18,475 nt of DNA from contig JACOXV010000016.1 in NCBI GenBank assembly GCA_016182225.1, positions 1-18,475 on the forward strand, given 5' to 3'. The position numbers and the translations under genes are program-made. Positions 6,851 through 14,763 of this stretch are shown one piece after another (the first letter of the stretch is position 1; every line of letters starts with the position of its first letter). Source of the DNA: Candidatus Levyibacteriota bacterium. GTDB taxonomy: Bacteria; Patescibacteriota; Microgenomatia; Levybacterales; UBA12049. The notes under the pieces were generated by a model, which was not told the origin of the DNA, did not search any database, and saw only the letters and a program-made list of their open reading frames with translations.

Positions 6851-6892
6851 ACAATACTCCAGTACTATGTAGTACTGTACTTTTGCAAATTA
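6851..6892. repeat. Dispersed palindromic repeat, copy 1
   Basis: ACAATACTCC is followed by the hairpin AGTACTA-TG-TAGTACT and then a TTTTGCAAAT tail. The element recurs with one substitution and one extra T at 15349-15390. Both copies begin 8-11 bases after a plus-strand stop codon. It lies between the metallopeptidase-like gene and holA. Confidence 0.8.
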
Positions 6893-7578
6893 TGATAAGG
6901 ATTGTTCACGGAGAAGATACTCTCTCCTCAAGAAAACTCTTTACGGATTTAAAAGCCAACCGAAAAAACACTGCATTTTTCGAAGCTCAAAATCTAAAGA
7001 TTGAAGAATTGCTCCATTCACTAACTTCAGGTTCACTGTTTGGAGAAATAAAGGAAATATTTATTGAAAACCTATTTTCCAAAAAGAAAGGTTCAGAACT
7101 TGTTGAAATTATTGAGTTATTAGATAAATACTCCAAATCAAATGGGATTTATCTCTGGGAAGGAAAAGAAATCGGAAAAAAGACCCTATCAGGACTGGGA
7201 AAATACGAAGACAAAAACTTTAAATATCCTCAGGTGATTTTTCAATTTTTGGATAACCTTAGACCAAATTCATCAAGTAATTTATCAAAGCTTTCGGAGA
7301 CTTTAAAAACAGTAGAGACCGAAATAGTATTTTATATGCTCACCCGCCACTTCAGGCTTTTATATACAATTTCTTCTTTGGGAACAAAAAACATCGACGA
7401 AGTTAAAAGACTGGCTCCGTGGCAGAGAAGCAAACTCCAAAAACAGGCCAAAAGCTTCGGCGAAGGAAAATTAAAAATAATTTATAATAAAATTTTCGAA
7501 ATAGATAAGGGGACAAAAACAGGACAATCCAGCCTACCTCTTCGCACCGCCATTGACATTTTAATGCTTGAAATATAA
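6892..7578 (+). CDS. holA: DNA polymerase III delta subunit, short divergent form
   Basis: The product from ATG 6892 has 228 residues; an in-frame TTG at 6883 lies inside the palindromic repeat and is less likely. It opens IRIVHGEDTLSSRKL, the degenerate P-loop region of HolA. It continues with LLHSLTSGSLFGEIKEIFIENL, the typical 'loaded clamp-binding' strand-helix segment. It ends with PWQRSKLQKQAKSFGEGKL and DKGTKTGQSSLPLRTAIDILMLEI, which matches the HolA C-terminal collar ('K-T-G' then a helical end). Delta opens the sliding clamp within the clamp loader. The protein is much shorter than the usual 330-345 residues; the middle lid region is compact. HolA is often this divergent in reduced genomes. 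Confidence is moderate because the motifs are weak. Confidence 0.7.
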   Translation: MIRIVHGEDTLSSRKLFTDLKANRKNTAFFEAQNLKIEELLHSLTSGSLFGEIKEIFIENLFSKKKGSELVEIIELLDKYSKSNGIYLWEGKEIGKKTLSGLGKYEDKNFKYPQVIFQFLDNLRPNSSSNLSKLSETLKTVETEIVFYMLTRHFRLLYTISSLGTKNIDEVKRLAPWQRSKLQKQAKSFGEGKLKIIYNKIFEIDKGTKTGQSSLPLRTAIDILMLEI

Positions 7579-7588
7579 GATATTTTTT

Positions 7589-8726
7589 ATGCCGAAACTC
7601 AAAAAAACAATGTTTCGCGAATATGATCTCCGCGGTCGCGAAGCAGACGATGAGCTGAATGATTCATCAATGTATTACATAGGTAGGGGCTTTGGCACTT
7701 TTCTTCGAAAAAAAAATATAGATACTGCGGTTGTCGGACATGATGCCAGAGGCACATCTGAAAGTTTTCATGCCAGCGTCATAAAAGGATTAATAGAATG
7801 TGGCGTCAATGTAGTTGATATAGGGACAATTACAACTCCCATGGGATATTGGGCTCAGTATTTCCTAAAAGTAAAAGGTTTGGTTACCGTAACTGCTTCA
7901 CATAATCCGGTCGGTTGGAACGGAGTAAAGCTCGGTTCTGATCTCTCATATACCCTTCTTGGGGACGAGCTTGCGGATGTCTATGACACAATTGAAAAAG
8001 AAGAATTTATCAACGGAAAAGGAACAATAACAAAGAAAGACATTCTGGAAAGACTGCGACAGGTTAGGGCTAACTGACGAAAAAGGAGCCACTGTTTGGC
8101 CAGATCGCTATATAATTCTTCTGTCACGCTTAGTTTTGTCTAAAAAACCAGGTGCAAAAATAGTTTTTGATGTAAAAGTTTCCGAGGCACTTCCTGAAGA
8201 CATAAAAGCCAATGGAGGAATACCGATAATGTGGAAGACTGGACATTCTTACATTAAATCAAAACTAGCCGAAGAAAAGGCTGCAATGGCAGGAGAAATG
8301 TCAGGACATATATTTTTCGTGGAGGATTTTTATGGATTTGATGATGGTGCTTTTGCTGCTTTAAAAATGCTTGAGTACTTATCTACCCAAGATAAGCCTT
8401 TATCCGAAGTCATAGCAACCACGCCGTATTATGTATCAACGCCCACGATTCAAGTTAAGGCAACAGATGAAGATAAATATAAGATAGTTGAGCAACTAAC
8501 GAAAGAGTTTAAAGATGGCGGAAACAGAGTTGTTGATATAAATGGCGCAAGAGTTTATTTTGACGATGGCTGGGGACTTGTAAGAGCATCATCTAATACC
8601 CCCACATTAGTTTTAAGATTTGAGTCAAAAACAAAGGAAGGATTAGAAAGAATTCAGAAAATATTTAAAGAAAAGTTGGATAAATTTGATATCGTAAGCA
8701 AAGATTGGGACACATCAGGACATTAG
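7589..8726 (+). pseudogene. Phosphomannomutase/phosphoglucomutase, broken by an internal out-of-frame deletion
   Basis: The N-terminal part (7589-8077) starts MPKLKKTMFREYDLRG and carries the active-site phosphoserine loop TASHNP (Ser104). It continues to TITKKDIL and then runs out of frame to TGA at 8075. The rest of the enzyme is in another frame from about 8052 to 8726: DCDRLGLTDEKG (metal loop), a KKPGAKIVFDVK strand, GEMSGH (sugar specificity), and RASSNTPTLVLRFE (phosphate clamp). Domain II and the first part of domain III are missing, roughly 100 residues compared with the usual 450 or so. The parts present are well conserved, so the lesion is recent or an assembly join. If intact it would interconvert hexose-1- and hexose-6-phosphates for polysaccharide precursors. 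An internal TTG start at 8136 could express only a C-terminal piece. Confidence 0.85.
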
Positions 8727-8735
8727 TACTGTATG

Positions 8736-8749
8736 ATATATCGATATAT
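8736..8749. repeat. Perfect 14-bp AT palindrome
   Basis: ATATATCGATATAT lies between the mutase and isomerase genes, five bases before ATG 8755. Just upstream is TAGTACTGTA, which matches part of the dispersed palindromic repeat. It could be an operator or simply low-complexity sequence. Confidence 0.4.
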
Positions 8750-8754
8750 GATGC

Positions 8755-9808
8755 ATGATTGATTTAAATAACCCATTAACATTCAAACATTTGGATCCTA
8801 AAGACGTTTATGGATCTACTGGGCTTTTGGCAGACCAATGTGAGCAAATGCTAAATGAGTATTATGATACCCCCTTCTTCAGTATTACAAACAATTCGGA
8901 GTACTTAAGTGCACAAAACATTATTATTTGTGGTATGGGTGGATCAGCATACGGTGCACATATTCTAAACTCTTTATATTTTAAAGATCTTAAAAAACCT
9001 GTAACGGTTATCTCTGACTATTCGCTTCCAAAATATGTAAATAGTCAAACAGTTGTCATGTCAATTAGCTATTCTGGCTCTACTGAAGAAGCTTTATCTT
9101 GCGTAGAAGAAGCCATGAATCGAAACGCTAAGATAACCGGTTTCTCATCTGGCGGTAAATTAGGAGATATATTAAAGTCAAAATATCCGGGTTTTACTTT
9201 TAATCCAAAAAACAATCCCTCAGGACAACCCAGACTTGGAACCGGATATATTCTTATGGGAACATTAATACTATTAAACCAACTCGGCGTAATCAGTATT
9301 TCAAAAGATGAAATTAAAAAAGCAATCGAAGAAATTCGTGCGTCTCAGAAAGAAGTTAAACAAAAAGCACAGGAAATTGCAAAAGAGATCCAAGATTATA
9401 TCCCAGTTATTTTTGCTGCACAGCATTTGGTTGGAAACGCACATATCATGAGGAATCAATTGAATGAGACTTCAAAAAGCATATCTCTCTTTGAAGATAT
9501 TCCTGAACCACCTTATGGAAGGATTAAAATATCCCAAAGATAAGAAATTAAAAATATTGTTCCTTGAGTCTAACTTATATTCTCCAATTCACTCAAAAAG
9601 GATTAAACTCACGCAGGACGTAGTCAGTAAAAACCAAATAGAATTTATTAGCTTCCAACCACAAGGATCAACCAAGCTATCGCAGGTATTAAATACTCTT
9701 TCTTTTGGTGGTTATCTAACACTTTATCTTGGACTATTATATGGGCAGGACCCAAGCCTTATCCCCTGGGTGGATTATTTTAAAGAACAACTCGCAAAAC
9801 CTTCATAA
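8755..9808 (+). pseudogene. Bifunctional phosphoglucose/phosphomannose isomerase, interrupted by a frameshift
   Basis: The first frame (8755-9543, 262 aa) has the SIS-domain glycine loop GMGGSAYGAHI, the sugar-phosphate loop SYSGSTEEAL, the QPRLGTGY segment and NQLNETSKSISLFEDIPE. At about 9505-9508 the frame changes. The other frame carries NHLMEGLKYPKDKK and then runs intact to IPWVDYFKEQL (TAA 9806-9808), the family's usual ending. The family normally reads PEL-NH(H)-L-x-EGL here, with the active-site His, so about five bases (for example one CTGAA of a tandem CTGAACTGAA) seem lost. If intact, the enzyme would interconvert fructose-6-phosphate with glucose- and mannose-6-phosphate. As sequenced the product would end just before the catalytic His. 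It follows the broken mutase by 28 bases. Confidence 0.87.
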
Positions 9809-9814
9809 GAGGGC

Positions 9815-9843
9815 TTGATAAGAGAACCCATTCTGGTCATAAT
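9815..9843 (+). promoter_or_regulatory. Promoter of ppsA-eno; predicts a leaderless transcript
   Basis: TTGATA (9815-9820), a 17-base spacer and CATAAT (9838-9843) are followed by six bases and ATG 9850. The usual seven-base distance puts the start site on the A of the start codon. Confidence 0.62.
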
Positions 9844-9849
9844 TAGACT

Positions 9850-12111
9850 ATGGCTGCCCTAAAAAATCTGGTCTGGTTCTCCGAAGTTGATAAAGATGAC
9901 ATCCCCATAGTCGGCGGTAAGGCTGCAAATTTAGGAGAAATGGTAAAGGCCGGATTTCCGGTCCCGAATGGTTTCGTAGTAACCGCGCATGCCTACTTTG
10001 AATTCGTAAAAAATAACAATCTCACTGCAAAAGTAAGACATCTTCTAAATCATGCCAATTTTGATAAACCCGAGTCCCTCATAAAAGTATCGGAAAGCAT
10101 TAAAAGAGAAATTCACGAGGGAGAAATGTCTCGAGAATTAATCCTTCAGATTTATAATTATTATAAAAAACTCGGAGGAACACTTTCAGATCCTTTGGTT
10201 GCAGTGCGTTCCTCTGCCACAGCTGAAGACCTTCCTAACGCTTCTTTTGCAGGACAACAAGAAACATATCTCAACGTGTCGGGCGAGGCTACATTAATTA
10301 AAAAAGTCAAAGACTGCTGGGCCTCCCTTTTTGAGGCTAGAGCAATTTTTTATAGAAATGAGAATAAATTTGATCATTTTAAAGTAGGGATAGCAGTACC
10401 TGTTCAAAAAATGGTTGAATCTGACGCATCAGGAGTCATGTTTACGATAGATCCACTTACAAATGACAAATCAAAAATAATTATTGAGGCAATTTACGGA
10501 CTCGGAGAAATGATTGTGCAGGGACAAATTACTCCCGATCACTATGAGGTTGATAAAAAAGATCTAAAAATACTTCTTAAAAGAGTTGCTAGTCAAAAAG
10601 TAAAGCTAGAAAAAAAGGGAGATTCAAACAAAGAAGTTTCTGTTTCTCTATTAAAAAGGGAGAAACAGAAAATTTCTGACAACGAAATCAAAGAACTGGC
10701 AGAGCTTGGGAAAAAACTGGAAAAACATTACTACTTTCCGCAAGACATTGAGTGGGCAATTGACGCAGGTCATGTCTACATTGTTCAAACAAGACCAGTA
10801 ACAACAATTAAAGAAAGAAAAATAACCCAAGAAGAAGTAGAAGACTTGGGCTCACCTATTCTTCATGGAGAGGCTGCAAGCCCCGGAATAGCCACGGGGC
10901 ACGTGGTTATTCTCTCATCTGCAAAAGAAATAGGAAAAGTTTCCACGGGAGACGTTCTGGTAACAGAACAGACAAACCCGGACTATGTTCCCGCAATGAA
11001 AAAAGCTGTAGCAATAGTAACTGATATGGGAGGAAGAACTTCCCACGCCGCAATAGTCTCTAGAGAATTAGGAATTCCCGCAGTGGTAGGAACAGGAAAT
11101 GCAACAAAAATTTTAAGAGATAATATGGTGGTAACTGTTCATGGAATTAAAGGAGAAGTATTCAAAGGCGCTTTTACTCCTACAATAGGAGCTACCCTCC
11201 AGACAACAACTGTTGAACAGCATGTTAAGACAGCAACAAAAGTATACGTAAACCTTGCCGAACCGGAATTAGCTGAAAAAGAAGCAGCTAGAAATGTTGA
11301 TGGCGTAGGTTTGCTTCGTGCAGAATTTATGATGGCGGGAATTGGAGTCCATCCTAAAAAAATGATTAAAGACGGAAAATCCTCAGAATTTATAGAAAAG
11401 CTTTCCAGCCAGCTTATGACTTTTTGTGAAGCATTTAATCCCAGGCCCGTTGTATACAGAGCTACCGACTTTAAAACTAACGAATATAGAAATTTAGATG
11501 GAGGAAAGGAATACGAGCCGGAAGAACCAAATCCAATGTTAGGTTACAGAGGAGCTTATCGATATATTCATGATCCGGAAACGTTTAAACTGGAGCTAGA
11601 AGCAATTAAAAGGGTGAGGAATAAAAATGGAATGAAAAACCTTTGGCTAATGCTTCCATTCGTTCGAACGGTTAAAGAGCTTGAGGACGTAAAACAAATT
11701 TTATCAGGTGTCGGTCTTCACAGATCCCCTACTTTTAAATTATGGATGATGGTAGAAATCCCATCCAATGTAATTCTACTTGATAAATTTATAGAAGTAG
11801 GAATTGACGGAGTGTCGGTAGGCACTAATGACCTTACAATGCTTATCCTAGGGACAGACAGAGACAACAGCGAGGTTGCAAAAGAGTTTGATGAAAGAAA
11901 CGAGGCTGTAAAATGGGCTCTTGAAAAAATTATATCAACGTGTCACAAGTATAAAATAACCTCGTCTATTTGCGGACAATCGGTTTCAAGCTATCCTGAG
12001 ATACTGGAAAATGTAGTTAGGAGTGGGATAACAAGTGTATCCGTATCACCCGATGTACTTGAATCGGTAAGAAAACATATAGCAGAAATTGAAAAAGAAT
12101 TAGTAAAGTGA
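9850..12111 (+). CDS. ppsA: Phosphoenolpyruvate synthase (pyruvate, water dikinase)
   Basis: This 753-residue protein makes PEP from pyruvate and ATP, giving AMP and phosphate, and so drives gluconeogenesis. The N-terminal ATP-grasp domain starts with VGGKAANLGEM and contains VRSSATAEDLPNASFAGQQ and IEWAID...YIVQTRP. The swivelling domain has TSHAAIV with the phospho-accepting His399. The C-terminal PEP/pyruvate barrel has GLLRAEFM, VGTNDLTMLILGTDRD and the catalytic Cys708 in SICGQSV. All key residues are present. The length is near the family norm of about 790, so it is complete. It is the first gene of a pair with enolase, whose ATG follows one base after the TGA, and it has its own promoter, so it does not depend on the broken genes upstream. 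Confidence 0.95.
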   Translation: MAALKNLVWFSEVDKDDIPIVGGKAANLGEMVKAGFPVPNGFVVTAHAYFEFVKNNNLTAKVRHLLNHANFDKPESLIKVSESIKREIHEGEMSRELILQIYNYYKKLGGTLSDPLVAVRSSATAEDLPNASFAGQQETYLNVSGEATLIKKVKDCWASLFEARAIFYRNENKFDHFKVGIAVPVQKMVESDASGVMFTIDPLTNDKSKIIIEAIYGLGEMIVQGQITPDHYEVDKKDLKILLKRVASQKVKLEKKGDSNKEVSVSLLKREKQKISDNEIKELAELGKKLEKHYYFPQDIEWAIDAGHVYIVQTRPVTTIKERKITQEEVEDLGSPILHGEAASPGIATGHVVILSSAKEIGKVSTGDVLVTEQTNPDYVPAMKKAVAIVTDMGGRTSHAAIVSRELGIPAVVGTGNATKILRDNMVVTVHGIKGEVFKGAFTPTIGATLQTTTVEQHVKTATKVYVNLAEPELAEKEAARNVDGVGLLRAEFMMAGIGVHPKKMIKDGKSSEFIEKLSSQLMTFCEAFNPRPVVYRATDFKTNEYRNLDGGKEYEPEEPNPMLGYRGAYRYIHDPETFKLELEAIKRVRNKNGMKNLWLMLPFVRTVKELEDVKQILSGVGLHRSPTFKLWMMVEIPSNVILLDKFIEVGIDGVSVGTNDLTMLILGTDRDNSEVAKEFDERNEAVKWALEKIISTCHKYKITSSICGQSVSSYPEILENVVRSGITSVSVSPDVLESVRKHIAEIEKELVK

Positions 12112-12112
12112 T

Positions 12113-13372
12113 ATGGCGAAAATTCAAAAAATCTTTGCAAGGGAAATACTTAATTCAAAAGGAATGCCTACGGTTGAGGCTAATGTAATTTTAGATAATG
12201 GAAGCTTTGGGATAGGTTCTTCCCCGAGCGGAACTTCAACAGGCAAACATGAAGCTCGTGAGATAAGAGATGGAGATCCGGGAAGATATAACGGAAATGG
12301 AGTTCTAAATGCCATATCTAATGTTGATAAAGTAATCGCACCTAAGCTTATTGGAATGAATGCAGACGATACCAGACAAATAGATTTAGCAATGATAGAG
12401 CTTGATGGAACTGACAATAAACAAAATTTAGGAACAAATGCCATTCTTCCTGTTTCAATCGCCACGGCAAAAGCAGTAGCAAACAGCGAAAAACTGCCCC
12501 TCTTTTTATTTCTTAAAAGATTTATTCCCAGAAATATCCCATTTAAAATTCCTACTCCGTGTTTCAATATTTTAAATGGCGGAAAACATGCCGGCAATAA
12601 TCTGGACTTTCAGGAATTTTTAATCATTCCTGCTACAAATATAAATTATAAAGATTCACTCAATATGGCTGTCAATGCTTACTATTCGCTTAAAAATACC
12701 CTTACTGAAAAAAATGCCTCAACTCTCATCGGAGATGAGGGCGGATTTGGTCCCAGCTTTCCAACTAACAGGGACGCATTAAATATGGTTCAGAAAGCTA
12801 TTCTCTCAAGTAAGCTTAGAATTAACTACGATATATTTTTGGGACTGGATATTGCTGGAAATAATTTCTACGATAACGGCACTTATAGAATAAGAGACAA
12901 AGGGGAAGGTCATATAAACTCCGATGATCTGTTATCTTTTTATGACCAACTCAGTCAGGACTTTCACCTATTATATATGGAAGATCCATTAAGCGAAGAT
13001 GACTCCGAAGGTTGGTCAAAAATAGGGGAATTAAAATCAAGTAGTCACGCCATGATTGTAGGAGATGACCTTACTGTTACAAATCCCGCAAGACTGCAGG
13101 CTGCTTTAAGTAAAAAAGCTATTACCGGAATAGTTATAAAACCAAACCAAATAGGAACCATTACAGAGGCTCTTGCTGTAGTTGAAATGGCAAGAGAAGC
13201 AGGTCTTAAGATAATCGTCTCCCACAGGTCAGGAGAAACCAATGATGATTTTATTGCAGATTTTGCTGTAGCTGTATCATCAGATTATGTAAAATTTGGT
13301 GCTCCGGCTAGGGGAGAAAGAGTGGCTAAATACAATAGACTTCTTTGGATTGACCAAAAAATAAGATCTTAG
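12113..13372 (+). CDS. eno: Enolase
   Basis: This 419-residue enzyme interconverts 2-phosphoglycerate and PEP. All catalytic and metal residues are in order: His159 in GGKHAGNN, Glu168, Glu209 in GDEGGF, Asp246 in LGLDIAG, Glu290 in YMEDPL, Asp318 in VGDDL, Lys343 in IKPNQIG, and His371-Arg-Ser in SHRSGET. The end, KFGAPARGERVAKYN, is the GAPARGER type common in archaea and CPR rather than the proteobacterial SRSER type. HAGN replaces the usual HADN, and FFS-type loop residues are varied, but no active residue is lost. The ATG is one base after ppsA, so the genes are co-transcribed and supply and use PEP in either direction. Its TAG stop overlaps the stop of convergent rsmI. Confidence 0.96.
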   Translation: MAKIQKIFAREILNSKGMPTVEANVILDNGSFGIGSSPSGTSTGKHEAREIRDGDPGRYNGNGVLNAISNVDKVIAPKLIGMNADDTRQIDLAMIELDGTDNKQNLGTNAILPVSIATAKAVANSEKLPLFLFLKRFIPRNIPFKIPTPCFNILNGGKHAGNNLDFQEFLIIPATNINYKDSLNMAVNAYYSLKNTLTEKNASTLIGDEGGFGPSFPTNRDALNMVQKAILSSKLRINYDIFLGLDIAGNNFYDNGTYRIRDKGEGHINSDDLLSFYDQLSQDFHLLYMEDPLSEDDSEGWSKIGELKSSSHAMIVGDDLTVTNPARLQAALSKKAITGIVIKPNQIGTITEALAVVEMAREAGLKIIVSHRSGETNDDFIADFAVAVSSDYVKFGAPARGERVAKYNRLLWIDQKIRS

Positions 13373-14067
13373 GAACTTTTCAGACTAAAAAGAACAACTA
13401 ACTCCCCTTTCGGATTTTTCTTTTCATAGACTGACATAAAATTACTTATCCTATCCTTCTTTACTTCCTCAAAAACTTTTGTAAGCTCTCGTGCAATAAC
13501 CACTTCTATGTCTCCAAATACTTCTTCTATGCTTTGGAAAGTTTTACCAACTTTATGCGGACTTACGTAAATTATTACTGTTGATTCTACAAGAGATAAA
13601 GATTTTTTTAGATTTTTTAAGAGTTTTAGTCTATTTACCTCTTTTTGAGGAAGAAATCCAAGAAAAATAAATTTGTCTGTAGGAAGACCGGAGGAAACTA
13701 AAGCTGAAATCAACGCAGAAGGTCCCGGAATAGAAACTACACGAATTTCCTCTTTCAAGCACTCTCTAACCAGCCTAAAGCCCGGATCAGAAATTCCCGG
13801 AGTTCCGGAATCGGAAATTAATGCAACATCTTTGCCATTTTTAAGTGTATTTAAAATATTTGGAATTCTTCTATCCTCATTATGCTCGAAATAAGAAATT
13901 AGCATCTTGTCTCCTTTTACTCCAACACTTCTAAAGAGCTTTGCTGCAACTCTAGTATCTTCACAGACAATATATTCACAGGATTTAAGGGTCTCGATTG
14001 CACGAATGGTTATGTCTTGTAAATTACCGATCGGCGTTGCTACAATGTATAATGTTCCTTTATGCAT
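13369..14067 (-). CDS. rsmI: 16S rRNA (cytidine-1402-2'-O)-methyltransferase
   Basis: This 232-residue SAM-dependent methyltransferase of the tetrapyrrole-methylase fold opens with GTLYIVATPIGNLQDITIRA, then CEDTR, SYFEHNE, SDSGTPGISDPG and SIPGPSALISAL, all diagnostic of RsmI. It 2'-O-methylates C1402 in the 16S decoding centre. At 232 residues it lacks the C-terminal extension of about 50 residues present in E. coli (286 residues), which is common in compact genomes. The stop overlaps the enolase stop by four bases in convergent orientation. The start overlaps the start of the divergent dedA gene, both ATGs being inside ATGCAT at 14062-14067, so its promoter must lie within the dedA coding region. 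A TATAAT about 27 bases inside dedA on the minus strand is a candidate. Confidence 0.95.
   Translation of the reverse strand: MHKGTLYIVATPIGNLQDITIRAIETLKSCEYIVCEDTRVAAKLFRSVGVKGDKMLISYFEHNEDRRIPNILNTLKNGKDVALISDSGTPGISDPGFRLVRECLKEEIRVVSIPGPSALISALVSSGLPTDKFIFLGFLPQKEVNRLKLLKNLKKSLSLVESTVIIYVSPHKVGKTFQSIEEVFGDIEVVIARELTKVFEEVKKDRISNFMSVYEKKNPKGELVVLFSLKSS
14048..14053 (+). promoter_or_regulatory. -10 box of dedA-1, inside rsmI
   Basis: A perfect TATAAT ends eight bases before ATG 14062, inside the 5' end of the opposite-strand rsmI gene. The best -35 (TTACCG, 18-base spacer) is weak. The transcript is predicted to be leaderless. Confidence 0.5.
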
Positions 14068-14703
14068 GGCATTATTGAAATAATTACAGGATATATTATA
14101 CAGTTTATCGACACCACAGGCTATATTGGCATCTTTATCTTAATGACTTTGGAATCAGCTCTTATTCCTCTACCCTCTGAGATTACGATGCCCTTTTCAG
14201 GCTTTCTCGTACAGCAGGGAGAGCTTAATTTCTGGCTGGTTGTATTAGCCGGAGCTTTTGGAAATTTAGTAGGATCGTGGATTGCATATGGTATTGGATA
14301 TTATCTAGAAGAACACGTAATTTTAGGGTGGATAAGAAAATGGGGAAAGTTTCTTCTAATAACCGAACATGAATACGAAAGGTCAATCCATTGGCTTAGG
14401 AAATACGGGGACGCTGTGGCTTTTTTTTCAAGGGTGTTACCTGCTGTACGAACGTTTATTTCTCTTCCAGCAGGTCTTGCGGAAATGAATATTTGGAAAT
14501 TTTCTTTTTATACGTTTACAGGATCTTTAATTTGGTCAGGGTTGCTAACTTATGTCGGTGTCCGGTTTGGAAGTGAATGGCATATCTTAGAGCCTTACTT
14601 TAGGCAGTTCCAAATGGCCTTAGGAGCCATATTTTTAGTATTCATTCTCTGGTATATCAATCACAAACTAAAAATAATTAAATTACCCAAGTTCGGACGT
14701 TAG
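14062..14703 (+). CDS. DedA-family membrane protein 1 (intact)
   Basis: This 213-residue protein has the standard PF09335 DedA layout. There is an N-terminal amphipathic segment, then YIGIFILMTLESALIPLPSE with the conserved Glu residues (E31, E40), and the GNLVGSWIAYGIGYYLEE helix. After it come FFSRVLPAVRTFISLPAGLAEM with the conserved Arg and Pro-Ala-Gly residues, and a last helix before a Lys-rich tail. DedA proteins are inner-membrane carriers, and recent work links members to lipid-carrier (undecaprenyl phosphate) or phospholipid translocation; which substrate applies here is unknown. It is complete and is followed by a second, damaged copy. The two share the C-terminal pattern WYI-N-x-K-x-K-I-I-K-L-P-K, so they are a tandem duplication. 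Confidence 0.92.
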   Translation: MHGIIEIITGYIIQFIDTTGYIGIFILMTLESALIPLPSEITMPFSGFLVQQGELNFWLVVLAGAFGNLVGSWIAYGIGYYLEEHVILGWIRKWGKFLLITEHEYERSIHWLRKYGDAVAFFSRVLPAVRTFISLPAGLAEMNIWKFSFYTFTGSLIWSGLLTYVGVRFGSEWHILEPYFRQFQMALGAIFLVFILWYINHKLKIIKLPKFGR

Positions 14704-14710
14704 TCTCCAT

Positions 14711-14753
14711 CAAGGTCCGTCCTTGATCAGGCTCGATTCAAGGACGGACCTTG
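14711..14753. repeat. Nested GC-rich palindrome between the dedA copies
   Basis: CAAGGTCCGTCCTTG (14711-14725) and CAAGGACGGACCTTG (14739-14753) form a perfect 15-bp stem around a 13-base loop. Each arm is also an inverted repeat by itself (CAAGG...CCTTG). No T-run follows. It fills nearly the whole 60-base gap between the two dedA genes. Confidence 0.85.
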
Positions 14754-14763
14754 ACATAACGAT

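Noticed and set aside
7568..7588. TTG start for the mutase
   Set aside because: It overlaps the end of holA, and the extra residues do not match the family; ATG 7589 or 7610 is better.
8043..9543. Alternative genetic code explaining the interrupted genes
   Set aside because: The interrupted frames end in TGA, TAA and TAA, and simple readthrough does not restore the family sequence; the frame itself changes.
12124..12597. 157-aa minus-strand frame inside enolase
   Set aside because: It lies fully opposite the conserved enolase sequence and has no recognisable motif or promoter.
13673..13894. 73-aa plus-strand frame inside rsmI
   Set aside because: It mirrors the conserved SDSGTPG and PGPSAL regions of RsmI on the other strand.
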